Positions 35,575 to 46,949 of a DNA stretch of 64,000 nt are shown in pieces. The first letter of the stretch is position 1, and each line of letters begins with the position of its first letter. The position numbers and the translations under genes are program-made. A model generated the notes under the pieces. It saw only the letters and a program-made list of their open reading frames with translations. It was not told where the DNA came from and did not search any database. Source of the DNA: Danio rerio (taxonomy: Eukaryota > Chordata > Actinopteri > Cypriniformes > Danionidae); assembly GCF_049306965.1 (NCBI RefSeq), contig NC_133183.1, positions 27,854,501-27,918,500 of the forward strand, written 5' to 3'.

Positions 35575-36060
35575 AATGTAAATACAATGAAATGAAACCA
35601 GGAGAAAGTACTGAACTACTGTAACATGTTTAATACTTTATATAAAGTACTTTTTTTTTAGTGATGACAGCTTAAAGAAACTTCTCATACAAGAGTGAAG
35701 TCACATGAATAGCTCAGGTGTGAGTTTTTCACAGACTTCAACAGGGTGTAAAAGTCTTGATGGTTCTGTGGGTCTCCTAAATCTAATCAGATGTTTATTT
35801 TGTATTTTCTATTGGATTCAAGTCAGCTGTGCCATTCTAAAGCTTGATTTTCTTTCTCTGAAAGCATTTGAGAGTTTCCTTGGCTGTGTTTTGGATCATT
35901 GTCTGTGAAATGTTCACTCTGGTGTCATCTTCGTCATCCTGATAATTTAGTTGTTGGACTGAAGCAGCTAATATTGCACTGACGAAGGGCAGATAGTTAC
36001 TGAATAACTACTGAGAGATTTCAGCTGCTGTCTGGGTTTCCACTGCCTTTCTTCATGTGT
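35575..36060. mobile_element. Second, shorter copy of the 33553-34414 element
   Basis: AGGAGAAAGTACTGAACTAC, GCTCAGGTGTGAGTTTTTCA, ACTTCAACAGGGTGTAAAAG and GACGAAGGGCAGATAGTTAC run in the same order and orientation as in the copy 2 kb to the left. The left terminal part and the right end are missing. Confidence 0.75.
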
Positions 36061-36327
36061 TCTGCATGCACATTTGACAGCCTTTGTCCTTTATAGGTTG
36101 CGTGCTGCTCTGTGTGTTAGATTTAAACACTTATATGCTTAGTTTATTCACACTATTAGATAACAAAGTGGTTCATTTCACATTTTATTCTTTTGACAGA
36201 CTTGCATTAAAATGTTAACAAGTTGATTTTTGTATCTTCCAGGATGTTTTTTTATAGTATAATAACTTTTTAAGTCAAAACATGAAGAAAAAATTTATTT
36301 ATTAGTTTGACTTTTTTAAATATGTAT

Positions 36328-36684
36328 TCAATCATTCATTTTCCACTGAATTAATTATTTATTTATCAGGGGTCACCACAGCGGAATGAACCACTAACTA
36401 TTCTAGCATATTTTTTACGCAGTGGATGTCCTTCCCAGTACTGGGAAGGACTCATGCACTCTCATATTCACACACACACACATACACTATGGCCAATTTA
36501 GTTTATTCAATTCACTTAGAGCACATGTCTTTGGATTGTGGAGGAAACTGGAGCACTCGGAGGAAACCCACGGGGAGAACATGCAAACTCCAAACAGAAA
36601 TGCCAACTTGCCCAGCCAGGACTTGAATCACCAGCCTTCTTGCTGTGAGGCAACAGTGCTAACCACTAAGCCACCGTGCCGTCC
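36328..36684 (-). mobile_element. DANA SINE
   Basis: From TTCAATCATTCATTTTCCAC through GTCACCACAGCGGAATGAAC, TTTGGATTGTGGAGGAAACT and CTTGCTGTGAGGCAACAGTG to GCCACCGTGCCGTCC; nearly complete on the minus strand. Confidence 0.93.
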
Positions 36685-36689
36685 ATTTC

Positions 36690-37184
36690 TTTAAATATGG
36701 TTCATCTTATTTCTGTCCTTTCGTATGTTTCTCTCTCACTCTTTTTTTTCTTGTCACGTTTAATTAAGTTACACATTTCTGGTGGCAAGTGTACTGGTGC
36801 CAACTTTTCTGATTAGAAGAATTAATGGTAGCATATATGCAAAGTAACCATTAATACTGGTGAAACCTTCAGAGTTTTATAGCTTCTACGCTGTGTCAGG
36901 GTTTAAAAAAAACACATAAAAATACACAACAGTGTGTGCCAATTGGGTAGTTTTGATTTTATTAATGTGAACCTGTAGCAGAAATGACAAGCTGAATACA
37001 TTAAGACGTGACAACTGACAATGAACATAAATATATACATAAGGAAGTAAACCCAAAAACAGAAAATAGATGCATTGAAGGCGAAGTTCTAGTAAATTTT
37101 TTCTTTATGCTGGCTTTAGGTCCATCATTATGTGTGGGTTTTGCTGCAAATGAGTGGCAGTTTCTCTCTGCATATGATGAGCTT
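36690..37184. other. Intergenic DNA, nothing recognised
   Basis: AT-rich unique sequence between a SINE and a MITE; no exon or regulatory motif stood out. Confidence 0.4.
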
Positions 37185-37400
37185 AAAGGGACAGTTCACG
37201 TATAAATAAAAATTCTATTATCACTTACTCACCCTTGTCTTGTTCCAACTGCTTTTTTTCTCTTTAGTTTTTTTTGTGTTGAACGAAAAAGATTATATTT
37301 TGATTAAGTGCATTGTAAACTGGTAACGCTTGACATCCATAGGCATTACAAATACTATGGTATCAGTGGTTGCAAGTTTTTAAGCATTATTTAAAGATAG
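37185..37400. mobile_element. Left arm of a foldback MITE
   Basis: TTAAAGGGACAGTTCACGTA and CACTTACTCACCCTTGTCTT with GTTGAACGAAAAAGATTATA, then ACTGGTAACGCTTGACATCC; the right arm is degraded beyond recognition. Confidence 0.6.
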
Positions 37401-38070
37401 AATGCCTCTCCAACATGCAAAACAAGTGTGGTTATGAAGGCTCATGGATATGGTTATGAAGTCATGGCTTTAATGTTAAGATAAATAAAAATACATGCAT
37501 AACTTTTTAAAGCCCTGATTATGTCGTTCGTGTTATGGTCAAAGACAAAAGAGTTTTTATGCCATTACTCCAACAAGAAAAAATGAACAAAATCGTCTTT
37601 TAATAAGTCAATTTGTTGAAAAGATGTGAAATGAAGTTTACAAAAGCAATTGATTAACAGCCTCTAACTCACAACATGTCTGTCATTAAAGGTTTATATG
37701 TTATTGTTAAAAATCAATTTTCCTTTAAAGAAAATGAATGGAGTCTTCCAGAACTCAGCAGTTTTGCTTTATTGCACAAATTCTAGCTTGTGTATAATCA
37801 AGAAGTGTGGTATCCGTTCATTACTTGAGAAAGAATAAGCAATGCCTTGACTGCTTGATTGAGAATCTGTAATTGTGTTGCAGGATTTCATAAACCTAAT
37901 CATAAACCTCTTTGCTGATACTGCAAGTTGTAGTTTTCAGCCCCTCAATAAGCCATTAACAACAAATAACATGCAGACACAGGCAAACGCACCTAACTAA
38001 TTGGACACGACCTGCTAACATCACCACAATAGTTAACTGATATATTTCATCCAAATAGTCACTCTAGAAT

Positions 38071-39790
38071 AGTGTTTCCAACCATGTTCCTGCACATTTT
38101 CAAGAGGTGCATCCCAAGTTGCATACTTATGCACTATTCTACGTCATTTTGTAGTATATATATAATGTAAGTAGTGTATTCACGCTGAAAACTATTAATA
38201 AGAATACTAATTCTTAATTAATACTAATTATAAGAATTATTGCACTTAAATTACCCGGATGATTCAACCACTAAAATGAAGCGTGTTATGTTGCACACTT
38301 CATGCACTCAAATGCAACTGCTTTGCTTACATAGCGGAAGGGTTGGAGCTTTTGGGCACTGATGTTGAATTTATTTATTTTGGATTGTGAAAGCAAAATT
38401 CTCCTACGAATGTGATTATACTGCCTTACAACAGTGAATGTGGTTATACTCATGGCAGGTATTATTTGGTAGTTGGATCATTTATTTTGCTAATGGAATT
38501 TCTGCTTAGTAAAAAAAAAACGTTTTCCGTTTGGGACAACACTACATTCATATACTATGCTGTTGAGTGTGTAAGTGCATAGTGTATAGTGTGCCATTTG
38601 GAACGCAGCTTATGTCTCCTTAAATGACCTTAAATCCCCCCTCTTTCTGTTCAAGTCTACCTCAAAATTAAAAAAAAAATGCTTCATGATGGGGGTGGGC
38701 ATGGCCAGCAGAGCAGGGGGAAAATAGGGGAGGGTACAACTGCCAGTTGGCTCACAAAATGAGATACAAACTGTGAGGACACCCATTATTTTTTTAAGTT
38801 AAAATGTGAAGAAATAAACAGAAATTTAATGTCCTGCTACAGTTGTTATTCATAATTTTATGTACACATAACCACAGTTTGTTATATCAATATAAAGATA
38901 ATCATGTTTATATAAACACTAATAAGGAGGACTTCTCTCCTCCTCCATCCCTGGGTCCGAATAAAGACACAGTGGAGCAGTGCAGCAGGTCTCTTGCCTT
39001 GTCTATTCCAACCATTAGCCTTGCCATTAATCCGGAGGATTTCATACATCGGCAAATACAGCAGCACGAATATAAGCGATGAGTCTGAATGGTAACAAAC
39101 TCAACTGATAAAAGACAAAGTCCCCCATTCTCCAATTCATGTACAGTTTTCCCGACAAAACTGCTTGCTGCAAACCAACAGGCTCTGACAGCATCGCGGG
39201 GGAAAATAAGCAACAAATTTCATGGATCATGGAAACAAACAGATACAACCCTTCATGAACGACTAAATACTGTATGCCATAATTACAGATGTGGTCTCAC
39301 AGCTTGGCAGGTCTGCCTTGTCTTCGGAAAGCACATGCTCTAATGCATAATTAAAAAGCAGGGTCTTCTCACAAGATAAGAATCTCTGCTATGAATAATA
39401 ATTAAAAAATGACACGTCATCTGTCCACTAGCAGATGAATGATACGTCACCTATTTTGATCTCCAAAAATGATTTTAAACCTGAAAGATGAAATTAGCTG
39501 ACAAAAGCTCAAAATTATCCAGTTTACCCCACAATTAAAGCTGACAGATGCTAACGTTGTCTTAATTGCTGCTCAACACTTACAAATCTGTTAAATATCT
39601 TCACTATATAAGCACTCTATAAGTACTCGAGGGTATCTTGAACATTTAACCAAACACACCTGATTCAGATCATCAGCTCATTAGGAGAGACTGAAAGACC
39701 TGTAATGGGTGTGACAGCCAAAGGAGACATCCAAAACATGTGGAGGTCCATCAGGAACATGGTTGAGAAAAACTGCTCTAGCACACCCAT
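38071..39790. mobile_element. Palindromic MITE interrupted by other DNA
   Basis: AGTGTTTCCAACCATGTTCC at 38071 is complementary to GGAACATGGTTGAGAAAAAC near 39755. The matching inner part (CCAAACACACCTGATTCAGA, GACTGAAAGACCTGTAATGG) resumes only at about 39640. The gap holds at least one other MITE at about 38105-38610, with TGCATCCCAAGTTGCATACT against CCATTTGGAACGCAGC read inverted. Confidence 0.55.
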
Positions 39791-40248
39791 ATAGCTGAAA
39801 TTCACCTATACAACTTGTTAAATTACTGCTGTTTTTCTAAAGCAATTCAATTAATCGAATTAGAATTCATGTTTTTGAGCATGCATATTTTTTCAGTGCC
39901 CCATTTTGTTGTTTTTAGTTTGGCTTCGTAATTAGATATTTTAAAAATAAATCCCTAAAGGCAGAACCAGTAGTTCTTCCAACACACATCAGAGCTGGTT
40001 GAAGCTTAGGTGTTGAGCTTTTTATTATGTTCTCCTCAGCCAAACTACAGTCTTCTGTTATTAAAATTTCAAGCTTCATTTAAGTTTCTTGAACTTGTGT
40101 TTGTTCAGTGTGTTTGGCTGAACGAAAGAGAGAGAGAGAAAAAATCAGAAACATTTAACGTAGACCATTGCCACACTTACTGCCTACTCCTCTCTGTCTT
40201 TTCCTGTCTCCTGGCATGTTCTGACCTTTCTCCCAAAAGACCAACAAA

Positions 40249-40249
<1 letters not shown>
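39791..40249. other. Intergenic DNA, nothing recognised
   Basis: AT-rich sequence with a GAGAGAGAGAG stretch at about 40128. The 104-residue frame continuing into the adjacent microsatellite has no recognisable homology. Confidence 0.4.
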
Positions 40250-40284
<35 letters not shown>

Positions 40285-40313
40285 GCGTGTGTGTGTGTGT
40301 GTGTGTTTGTTTG
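40250..40313. repeat. Imperfect (GT)n microsatellite
   Basis: GTGTGT run with ATGTATGTGC interruptions; a shorter (CA)n lies at 40435-40457. Confidence 0.95.
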
Positions 40314-40364
40314 AGTGTGGTTGATTGGGAAATTGAGATATTTACCGCATTCCATCTCCCTGCT

Positions 40365-40378
40365 GTAGCCATGACAAC
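40365..40378 (+). promoter_or_regulatory. Perfect RFX X-box consensus
   Basis: GTAGCCATGACAAC fits GTHNYYATRRNAAC. It lies in GC-balanced unique DNA. A second, one-mismatch site GTTTCTATGGACAC follows at 40648-40661 in a complex, possibly conserved stretch (40600-40830). Confidence 0.5.
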
Positions 40379-41097
40379 CCCTCAGCGGGAGGAGCTGCCT
40401 GCTTCACGCAAAAAAACACGCACCGACTAACCTACACACACACACACACACACACACGGCTACCCCATAACCTGGACACAGAGAGTGGGAGAGAGATGTG
40501 CAGGGTTGACAGTAGCCTAAGGCCTCGAAAGCTATTGATTATCACTCACGGTTCAACTGGGATTTTTCTAGCAGCATAACTATCACTGTGTTATTGTAAC
40601 TAGTGGAGCACTTACTGTGGCTCTATGCCCTGTTAATGTTATTAACGGTTTCTATGGACACCTTAACAGATTGCCGCTGCCGTCGAAAGCTTTGGCAACT
40701 CTTTATCCAGTAGGTGAATTGGCAATGAAGCTTCCGTTAATTGAGGAGCGAGACAGAAGGAGAGGGAGAGAGAGAAGGAAATTATCCTGGAGGGGACCGT
40801 TAAGGACTCCTAATGTAAGTCCAGAATGAAGAGTCTCTAGAGACCTCAGACCCTGATCGTTTCAGAGCTCAGAGAGTGAGGAAAGTGTGAAAAAATATGA
40901 CATGAATTAAAGACAATGACAAAGTCCTGATGTACCGAAATCGTGTCGAGTTTGTGATGTACATCCTAAAGGGTTTATTCTAATTAGAGCCTGGCATATC
41001 AAATGACAGAGAGAAATCTGTCATCTTATCGGAAGGTTGTTTTGTTTAATTTTTTTAAGTTGTGCTGGCTGCTAGGCCTTGCATAATGCATTAACGA

Positions 41098-41985
41098 GAT
41101 TTGGGACACCCCTACCCCTTCACGTGAAGGCGCCAAACGATGGGTAGGAGTAAAGAGAAGGGCTAAGGGGTAGAATTGGTATTGGGCCTTAGTCTGGACA
41201 CAAAAAAAAAAGTAAAAAGTTTTTTAAAAATTTCAATCCCAATTCTAACACTTAGCCCTTCCCCTGTCCCAATTTTCTTTAGCTTGAAGGCATAGGGCTA
41301 AGGGGAAGGGGTAGATACCCCTAAAAAGAGAGATTTTTCAGAACCACACTCGAAACCAAAGGGTAAGAAAACTTCCCAGAGGACATCAGCCACAATGGCA
41401 GCATAGCTGCACCCGGAAGTATGGAGATGAATACACCATTTAGTATTTTTTGTTTTATTACTAATTTTTATGACAAGCAAGCATATGATTTAACATATTC
41501 ATAATGAAGTTCGTGTTTTACTATCATGCTTTAAAAAAACCCGCTAAAATAAAAACAGCAAAATTTCGCTATCTGTAATCCCTAATCATAACTCCTGTAT
41601 ACCACAACAGTGACACTCCATGACACTCGAATAACCTGTCAGAGAAACGTCTAGTGGCTGGGAAGGAGCTTTTTACAGTGTCTGCTATAATGTTAATGTT
41701 GTTTTTTTGTGTGTTCACATAGCTAAATATGGCCATGGTGTAAATGCACAGTAGAGTTACTGTCTTAATGCCACATTAGATTGTTATTATAGCTTGATAT
41801 CATTGCCATCAGTGATGTCCTGAAGTTAAATACCAAAAAATTAATGCAACTAATTACAGCAGTCATGATCGTCTATGTCATATGAAGCAAGAGCTTAAAA
41901 TGACATATGATGACTTAAATTTTGGAGCCCTTCACACTCTGTTTCAAGGGCCAAGGGGAAGGGGTATGGGCACAAAAATAGAATT
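41098..41985. mobile_element. TIR element with CCCCTACCCCTT-type ends
   Basis: GACACCCCTACCCCTTCACG at the left opposes CAAGGGGAAGGGGTATGGGC at the right in inverted orientation; an internal inverted pair (AGCCCTTCCCCTGTCCCAAT, GGGCTAAGGGGAAGGGGTAG) lies at 41255-41310. There is no coding frame. Confidence 0.6.
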
Positions 41986-41999
41986 ACGACAATACAGTA

Positions 42000-42875
42000 T
42001 GTTTCTTTCTTATTTGCATGTATGGAAAATGTAGGATAATAGGCCGGTTCATATGCTTAATACCTTTTTAACCAAGCACATGTCATGTGTGTGGCTACAT
42101 GCATTTAGAATTGGATTGAAGTGAATCAAATTCTGAGCTCACTACATGCCTTACCTAATCTACCAAGCTCACCATACCATAAATACAAAAACTGCGATAT
42201 CTACAGCATCCAAACAGCCAGACAAGTCTGCTTTCCCACCATTTCTGGATAAAAAGATAAGAAACCCAGATTTCACCCTTGAGTGAATGAGAAGATGGTC
42301 TTACGAACTCAAGCCTGACAGAAAACCTCTGACAGAAATCAGCAGCCAGCCTCCACTCTCAATAAATGAGTGCACACTGATGGTTACTTTCATCCATGTA
42401 GTACTCTATGAACGCGCAAGTGATTATTAAAACATAAAATGGCTGATTTAAACTTGAAAGTGCTAAAATAGTGTTTCGATGTGTGTGTGAGTGTATGTGT
42501 GTGTATGTGGGAGGGGTTGCAGAGCTCTGTCAGAACTTCTCTTCCGCGGGCTGTCATGATCAAAGAGCTGCTGGACCCCCTATCAGACTCACACCTCATG
42601 CTCACATGTACACACACACACACACTTATCCAGCCATTCGCATCACGCACACACATTACATACTAAATGCTCACCAGCCATTCAAATCACAAGCGTGCAC
42701 AGCTCCACACCTGCAATTATGTGAATAAATCACATCGCAGTCACTAATTAAAGCAAAGTGTGCGAGTGTTTTGTGTAGACGAGTGCGTTTGTGTTCTCAT
42801 TTACTACTGGCACGGGTCTGGCTGCTGATTCAGTGGTTCTAAAACTGTGAGTGGATGCTTATTTCAGCTGTGCCT

Positions 42876-42878
<3 letters not shown>
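42000..42878. other. Intergenic DNA with short CA/TG runs, no gene seen
   Basis: TG-rich (42480-42510) and CA-rich (42610-42626) runs produce Cys/Val and Thr/His frames. No exon-like sequence was recognised. Confidence 0.4.

Positions 42879-42957
<79 letters not shown>
42879..42957. repeat. (GT)n microsatellite, about 39 units
   Basis: An uninterrupted GT run. The 147-residue frame passing through it is an artefact. Confidence 0.98.
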
Positions 42958-42959
<2 letters not shown>

Positions 42960-43029
42960 CAGGTGCCATGTGTGTCTGTTCTCTGGTGTGTGCGAGCATG
43001 TGTGCCCATGTGTGGCGGGCTGTTCTTTG

Positions 43030-43270
43030 TTAGGTAAATCCCAGTTGATTATGCAGTTCATTGTGCCGTTGTGCTGGTGCGGCGGCCAGAGAGCTGAGCG
43101 TGGAATTCTGACGGGAGCCTCGCTGCAAGACCAGATGACTCTCATGATTTTCCTGTCCCTCTTTTTGTTCCAATGGCCGACGCTGCTGTTCGCACAATCC
43201 CTCCGCCTAATCACACGTGCAGGTGTGCCCAACTTTCAGCTGCAGGTAGTGTTTTCCTACAAGAAACGCC
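43030..43270. other. GC-balanced unique block, candidate non-coding element
   Basis: The stretch from AAATCCCAGTTGATTATGCA to CAACTTTCAGCTGCAGGTAG has no repeat character and higher GC than its flanks. The open frame through it resembles no protein I know. I infer possible conserved regulatory DNA, without direct proof. Confidence 0.3.
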
Positions 43271-43629
43271 ACACTCCCACTGCCTGGTAAACCGGCAAAC
43301 ACCAAATTACTGATCAGGAAATGTGGCTATTACCGAGCCTTGTGCTTCCACGCAATTGCTTCCACTTGCTTTTTCTTCAGACTTGTTTGAATACTTACAA
43401 ACACCTGCATTCTTTGGCTGGATGAAATTGGGCGCCTTCAAGCATGAATCTTTTTAAACTCTTGCTATTACATTTCAAGAGATGCACAATTGTGTCTGGG
43501 CTCTTTCATTCTCTGGGCTTTATTAAAGATGGCAGTGTCTCTTGGATGAATCACTATGTGGGATGTTTTGCACCAATATATCATAGATCAGATGTGTTTT
43601 ATGTTTATTTTAATGAGGTTTAATCAGTG

Positions 43630-44306
43630 GTGCAAGTAACAAATGACAAATACTTAAATTACTTTAATTGAGTAGTTTTTCTCAGACATTGTAGTCTACT
43701 AGGTAGTTTTTAAAATTTGTATTTTTACCTTCCATTGAGTACATTTTAGTGCAGTATCAGTACTTTTACTCCACTATTTTCTTTCAACCTGCAGTCACTA
43801 CTTTATTTTTTCTTGTCTATGGGGATTAGAAAAATCAGTCCTGTGATTCCTGTCTAATCAAATGGCACATAGAAGGTAAATTGTATCATAGTGAACTACC
43901 TCAAGACATGGACGCTTTATAATTGCAGCAAATTGTTTGGAAGCATTAAAAGTGTCCAGGAAGATGTCCACACAATGAATAACCTTTACATTCCAACGTC
44001 AGGCTGTCACAGCTGAATGAACCGCCAACTTATCCAGCATATGTTTTGCACAGCGAATGCCCGTCAAAATGCAACCACCATACACTCTCATTAACACACA
44101 TACACTACGGACAATTTAGCCTACCCAATTCACCTTTACCGCATGTCTTTGGACTTGTGGGGGAAACCGGAGCACCCAGAGGAAACTCACGTGAACATGG
44201 GGTGAACATGCAAACTCCACACAGAAAGGCCAACTGGCCCAGCCGAGGCTCGAACCAGCAACCTTCTTGCTGTGAGGCTACCCGCTGCACCACCATGACG
44301 CCCCAA
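43630..44306 (-). mobile_element. Composite insertion: DANA SINE plus 370-bp partner inside one target duplication
   Basis: A DANA copy on the minus strand (44003-44306, ending CTGCACCACCATGACGCCCC) is followed on its 3' side by a different repeat (43630-44002, with CAGTACTTTTACTCCACTAT). GTTTAATCAGTG occurs at 43618-43629 and exactly again at 44307-44318, enclosing both parts. Confidence 0.65.
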
Positions 44307-44441
44307 GTTTAATCAGTGTATCAAAAAAGGTTAAAAAAATAAAAAAAAACTACCTATCGTTAACTTAAGACTGTCCAAATTATTTGGCATCAAAAAGAAA
44401 AAACTGTAGTTTATTGTCATTGAATGCAGTGCAGTATATAT

Positions 44442-44779
44442 TGGCTCAGTGATTAGCACTGTCACCTCACACAGCAAGATGGTCGCTGCTTCGAGTCTCA
44501 GCTCTACCAGTTGGCCTGTCTGTTTGAAGTTTGAATGTTCTCCACGTGTTTAGGTGGGTTTCCTTCAGGTGCTCTGGTTTCCCCCACTGTCCAAAGACAT
44601 TTGCTATAGGTGAATTTGGTGAACAAAATTGGCCATAGCGTATGAGTGTGTGTGTGTGAATGTGAGAGTGTATAGCTGTTTCACAGTACTGGGTTGTGGC
44701 TGGAAGGGTTGGCAGTTCATTCCGATGTGGCAACCCCTGATAAGTAAGGGACAAAACCGATGGAAAATAAATGATTGAT
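44442..44779 (+). mobile_element. DANA SINE
   Basis: GGCTCAGTGATTAGCACTGT, CAGCAAGATGGTCGCTGCTT, GTGGGTTTCCTTCAGGTGCT and the 3' end GGCAGTTCATTCCGATGTGG with GAAAATAAATGATTG; slight internal loss before the 3' part. Confidence 0.92.
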
Positions 44780-44988
44780 AATCAGGTGATTTATCATATT
44801 TTACCGTTTCTCACTTGTATTCAATTAAGGCATTTTCCTATTAAAACTTGTACTTTTGTATTGTCAAAAAGAACAACTAAACGTACATTCTGTACATAAT
44901 ATGCAATGAAAATAAATAATAAACATAACAATATGTTTGAATAGGGGGTAAACTTATCAATTTTATCAGACATTACTCTTTGCCACTA

Positions 44989-45423
44989 CACTGTAAAACC
45001 CCAAAAGTTAAGATAACTCAAACCATTTCAGGAAACCGATTGCAACAAACCATTTAAGTTAAAAAACAATCCTAATTAGTACTGTGAACTTACTCCATTT
45101 GAGTTAACGAAGCAATTTGAGCACAGTTAAACCCGATAGATGAAGAGAACTCAAACCAACTGAGTACTGTAAAACCTAATAAGTTAAGGCACCTTAAACC
45201 ATGTGAGGAAACTGATTGCTACAAACCATTTGTTAAAAAAATAATCCTATTGAGTACTGTGAACTTACTTCATTTAAGTTGAAGTAATGAGGTATTTGAT
45301 TAACCCATTACCTTAAACACTGAGTTCTAAACTCGTTTCAAATGAGTAGAAATAACTTTTAGTAAAATGTGAGTTAACTACTCTCATTTCATTTGATTAA
45401 GTGGACTGATGGGTTTTACAGCG
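44989..45423. mobile_element. CACTG-ended DNA element with a duplicated end
   Basis: CACTGTAAAACCCC at the left and GGGTTTTACAGCG at the right are inverted ends of CACTA-like style. The left 115 bp or so recurs from 45166 (ACTGTAAAACCTAATAAGTT, then CTGTGAACTTACTTCATTTA), a tandem period of 176 bp. Confidence 0.7.
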
Positions 45424-45784
45424 TACTGTTGGTTACATTTTTCAGAATACTGCCAAGTGTTAAGATGTGTTGAGTTTGCTGAGTTTTATTGGTTTTATGA
45501 ATCATATCTATTTTAGACGACTTTTTGAGTTGCAGACAATAAAGAATTGTCATTTTACAGACGAGCATGTCCTCAAATGTTGATCCACGAGTTGTCTGAA
45601 CAAACAATTTCACATTGGAGAATGTTGCAGATTTTTTTGTGTTTGTAAGCTCACTAAATGCATCCTATGGGTAAAATATGCAGTTACTGTTTCATTTTCT
45701 TGCTGTTGGCAGAATCTATTTACGCTGTTGTTGTTATTTTTGTTTCCACTGTTTAGTGTTGTTTTTGTGTGGTGATGCTAGGAG

Positions 45785-46005
45785 TTCATCATTATACTTT
45801 TACTCACCCCAAAATAAAATTTTTCTCACTGTTTACTTGCAATTATGCTATTTTACACCTGCACTACTATTTTTTTTTTCAACATTCTTAAATGCATCTT
45901 CTTTTGTGTTCCACATAACAGTTTTTTCTGGTTTGGAATGATATTAAGGTGAGTAAATAATGACAGAATATTTAGTTTTCATTTTTTCAGTTAATCCTTT
46001 AAAGG
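45785..46005. mobile_element. Foldback MITE
   Basis: TTTACTCACCCCAAAATAAA at the left and AGGTGAGTAAATAATGACAG then TTTTTCAGTTAATCCTTTAA at the right are inverted arms of the common teleost MITE. Confidence 0.75.
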
Positions 46006-46249
46006 CATTTGTTCATTAGAAAATATTTTCTTCTTGTAGTTTAATAAACTCAGTGTACTTCAAACAAACATAATCATGTAAAATATCATCAAATTTACCT
46101 AATAATTCATACAAATGATTGAACATTTACTAAATAATTAAATTCTTAACCATTGCTATTGAAATTTTTCAAGTTGAAAGATGAATTTTACATTGATATC
46201 ACTTATTTTTCAACAGTTCTCTCTCTCTCTCTTTTTTTTTTTTTTTTTT

Positions 46250-46680
46250 TAAGAGTCTGGCCCTTGAGCCTGCGGTTTGTGTTCCCCGTTCACTTCAAAA
46301 AAGCATTAGGTTTATCCCAATTGGCAGTGGACGGCTGAGGCAGCCTCTTCCTGCCTCTGTGCCAACATAATCATTTTTTTTCTGGGGCACAACAACAAAA
46401 ACAACATGCATGGAAGAAGAGTGACATCATTTGACATTTGCCTCAAACGGCTAAGTGATCGCCTAAAGAAAAGCAATCCTCTGCCTCCAGAAGAAACTGC
46501 CTTGTACCCCATGTCTCCCTCTCCGCTCTACCATGATGTGCCCCGCTTGGCTCGGGGAGACAGCAATGGAGGGGCAAGGGGAAAGAGGGCGCGAGGAAAC
46601 GCTGTGGAATGTGCTGGAGAAGAGAGAAGGGGGGCAATGAGTGAACCCTCCAAATGGCTGTGCAAGGTTTCCCCCCTCCT
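46250..46680. other. Unique block beside the GC-rich island
   Basis: Complex sequence (GCCCTTGAGCCTGCGGTTTG, CCCAATTGGCAGTGGACGGC, then CTTGGCTCGGGGAGACAGCA) following a CTCTCTCTCT and T run. Reading frames on both strands resemble no known protein. It may be upstream regulatory DNA of the island at 46950. Confidence 0.3.
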
Positions 46681-46949
46681 CTTCTTCTCTCAGTAGACAC
46701 TTGGAGCTGTCTTTTGTCTCAAGGGTTTGAGTCTACAGTGTGTTGTTAGGACAACCAACAGGAACGGACAGCCTGACAAAGTACAAAAAAGGGGAACCAC
46801 ACACACATAGATTGATGGGGAAAAGGGCAGAATGAGGGAAAGGATGTCCTGGAGAGGTGTTAGGAGCAAGATGATGGAGTAGCACACACACGCACATATT
46901 TTATGGCTCTCCCACTCCCAGTGTCTCTCCTGTACTATTAGAGGCAGAA

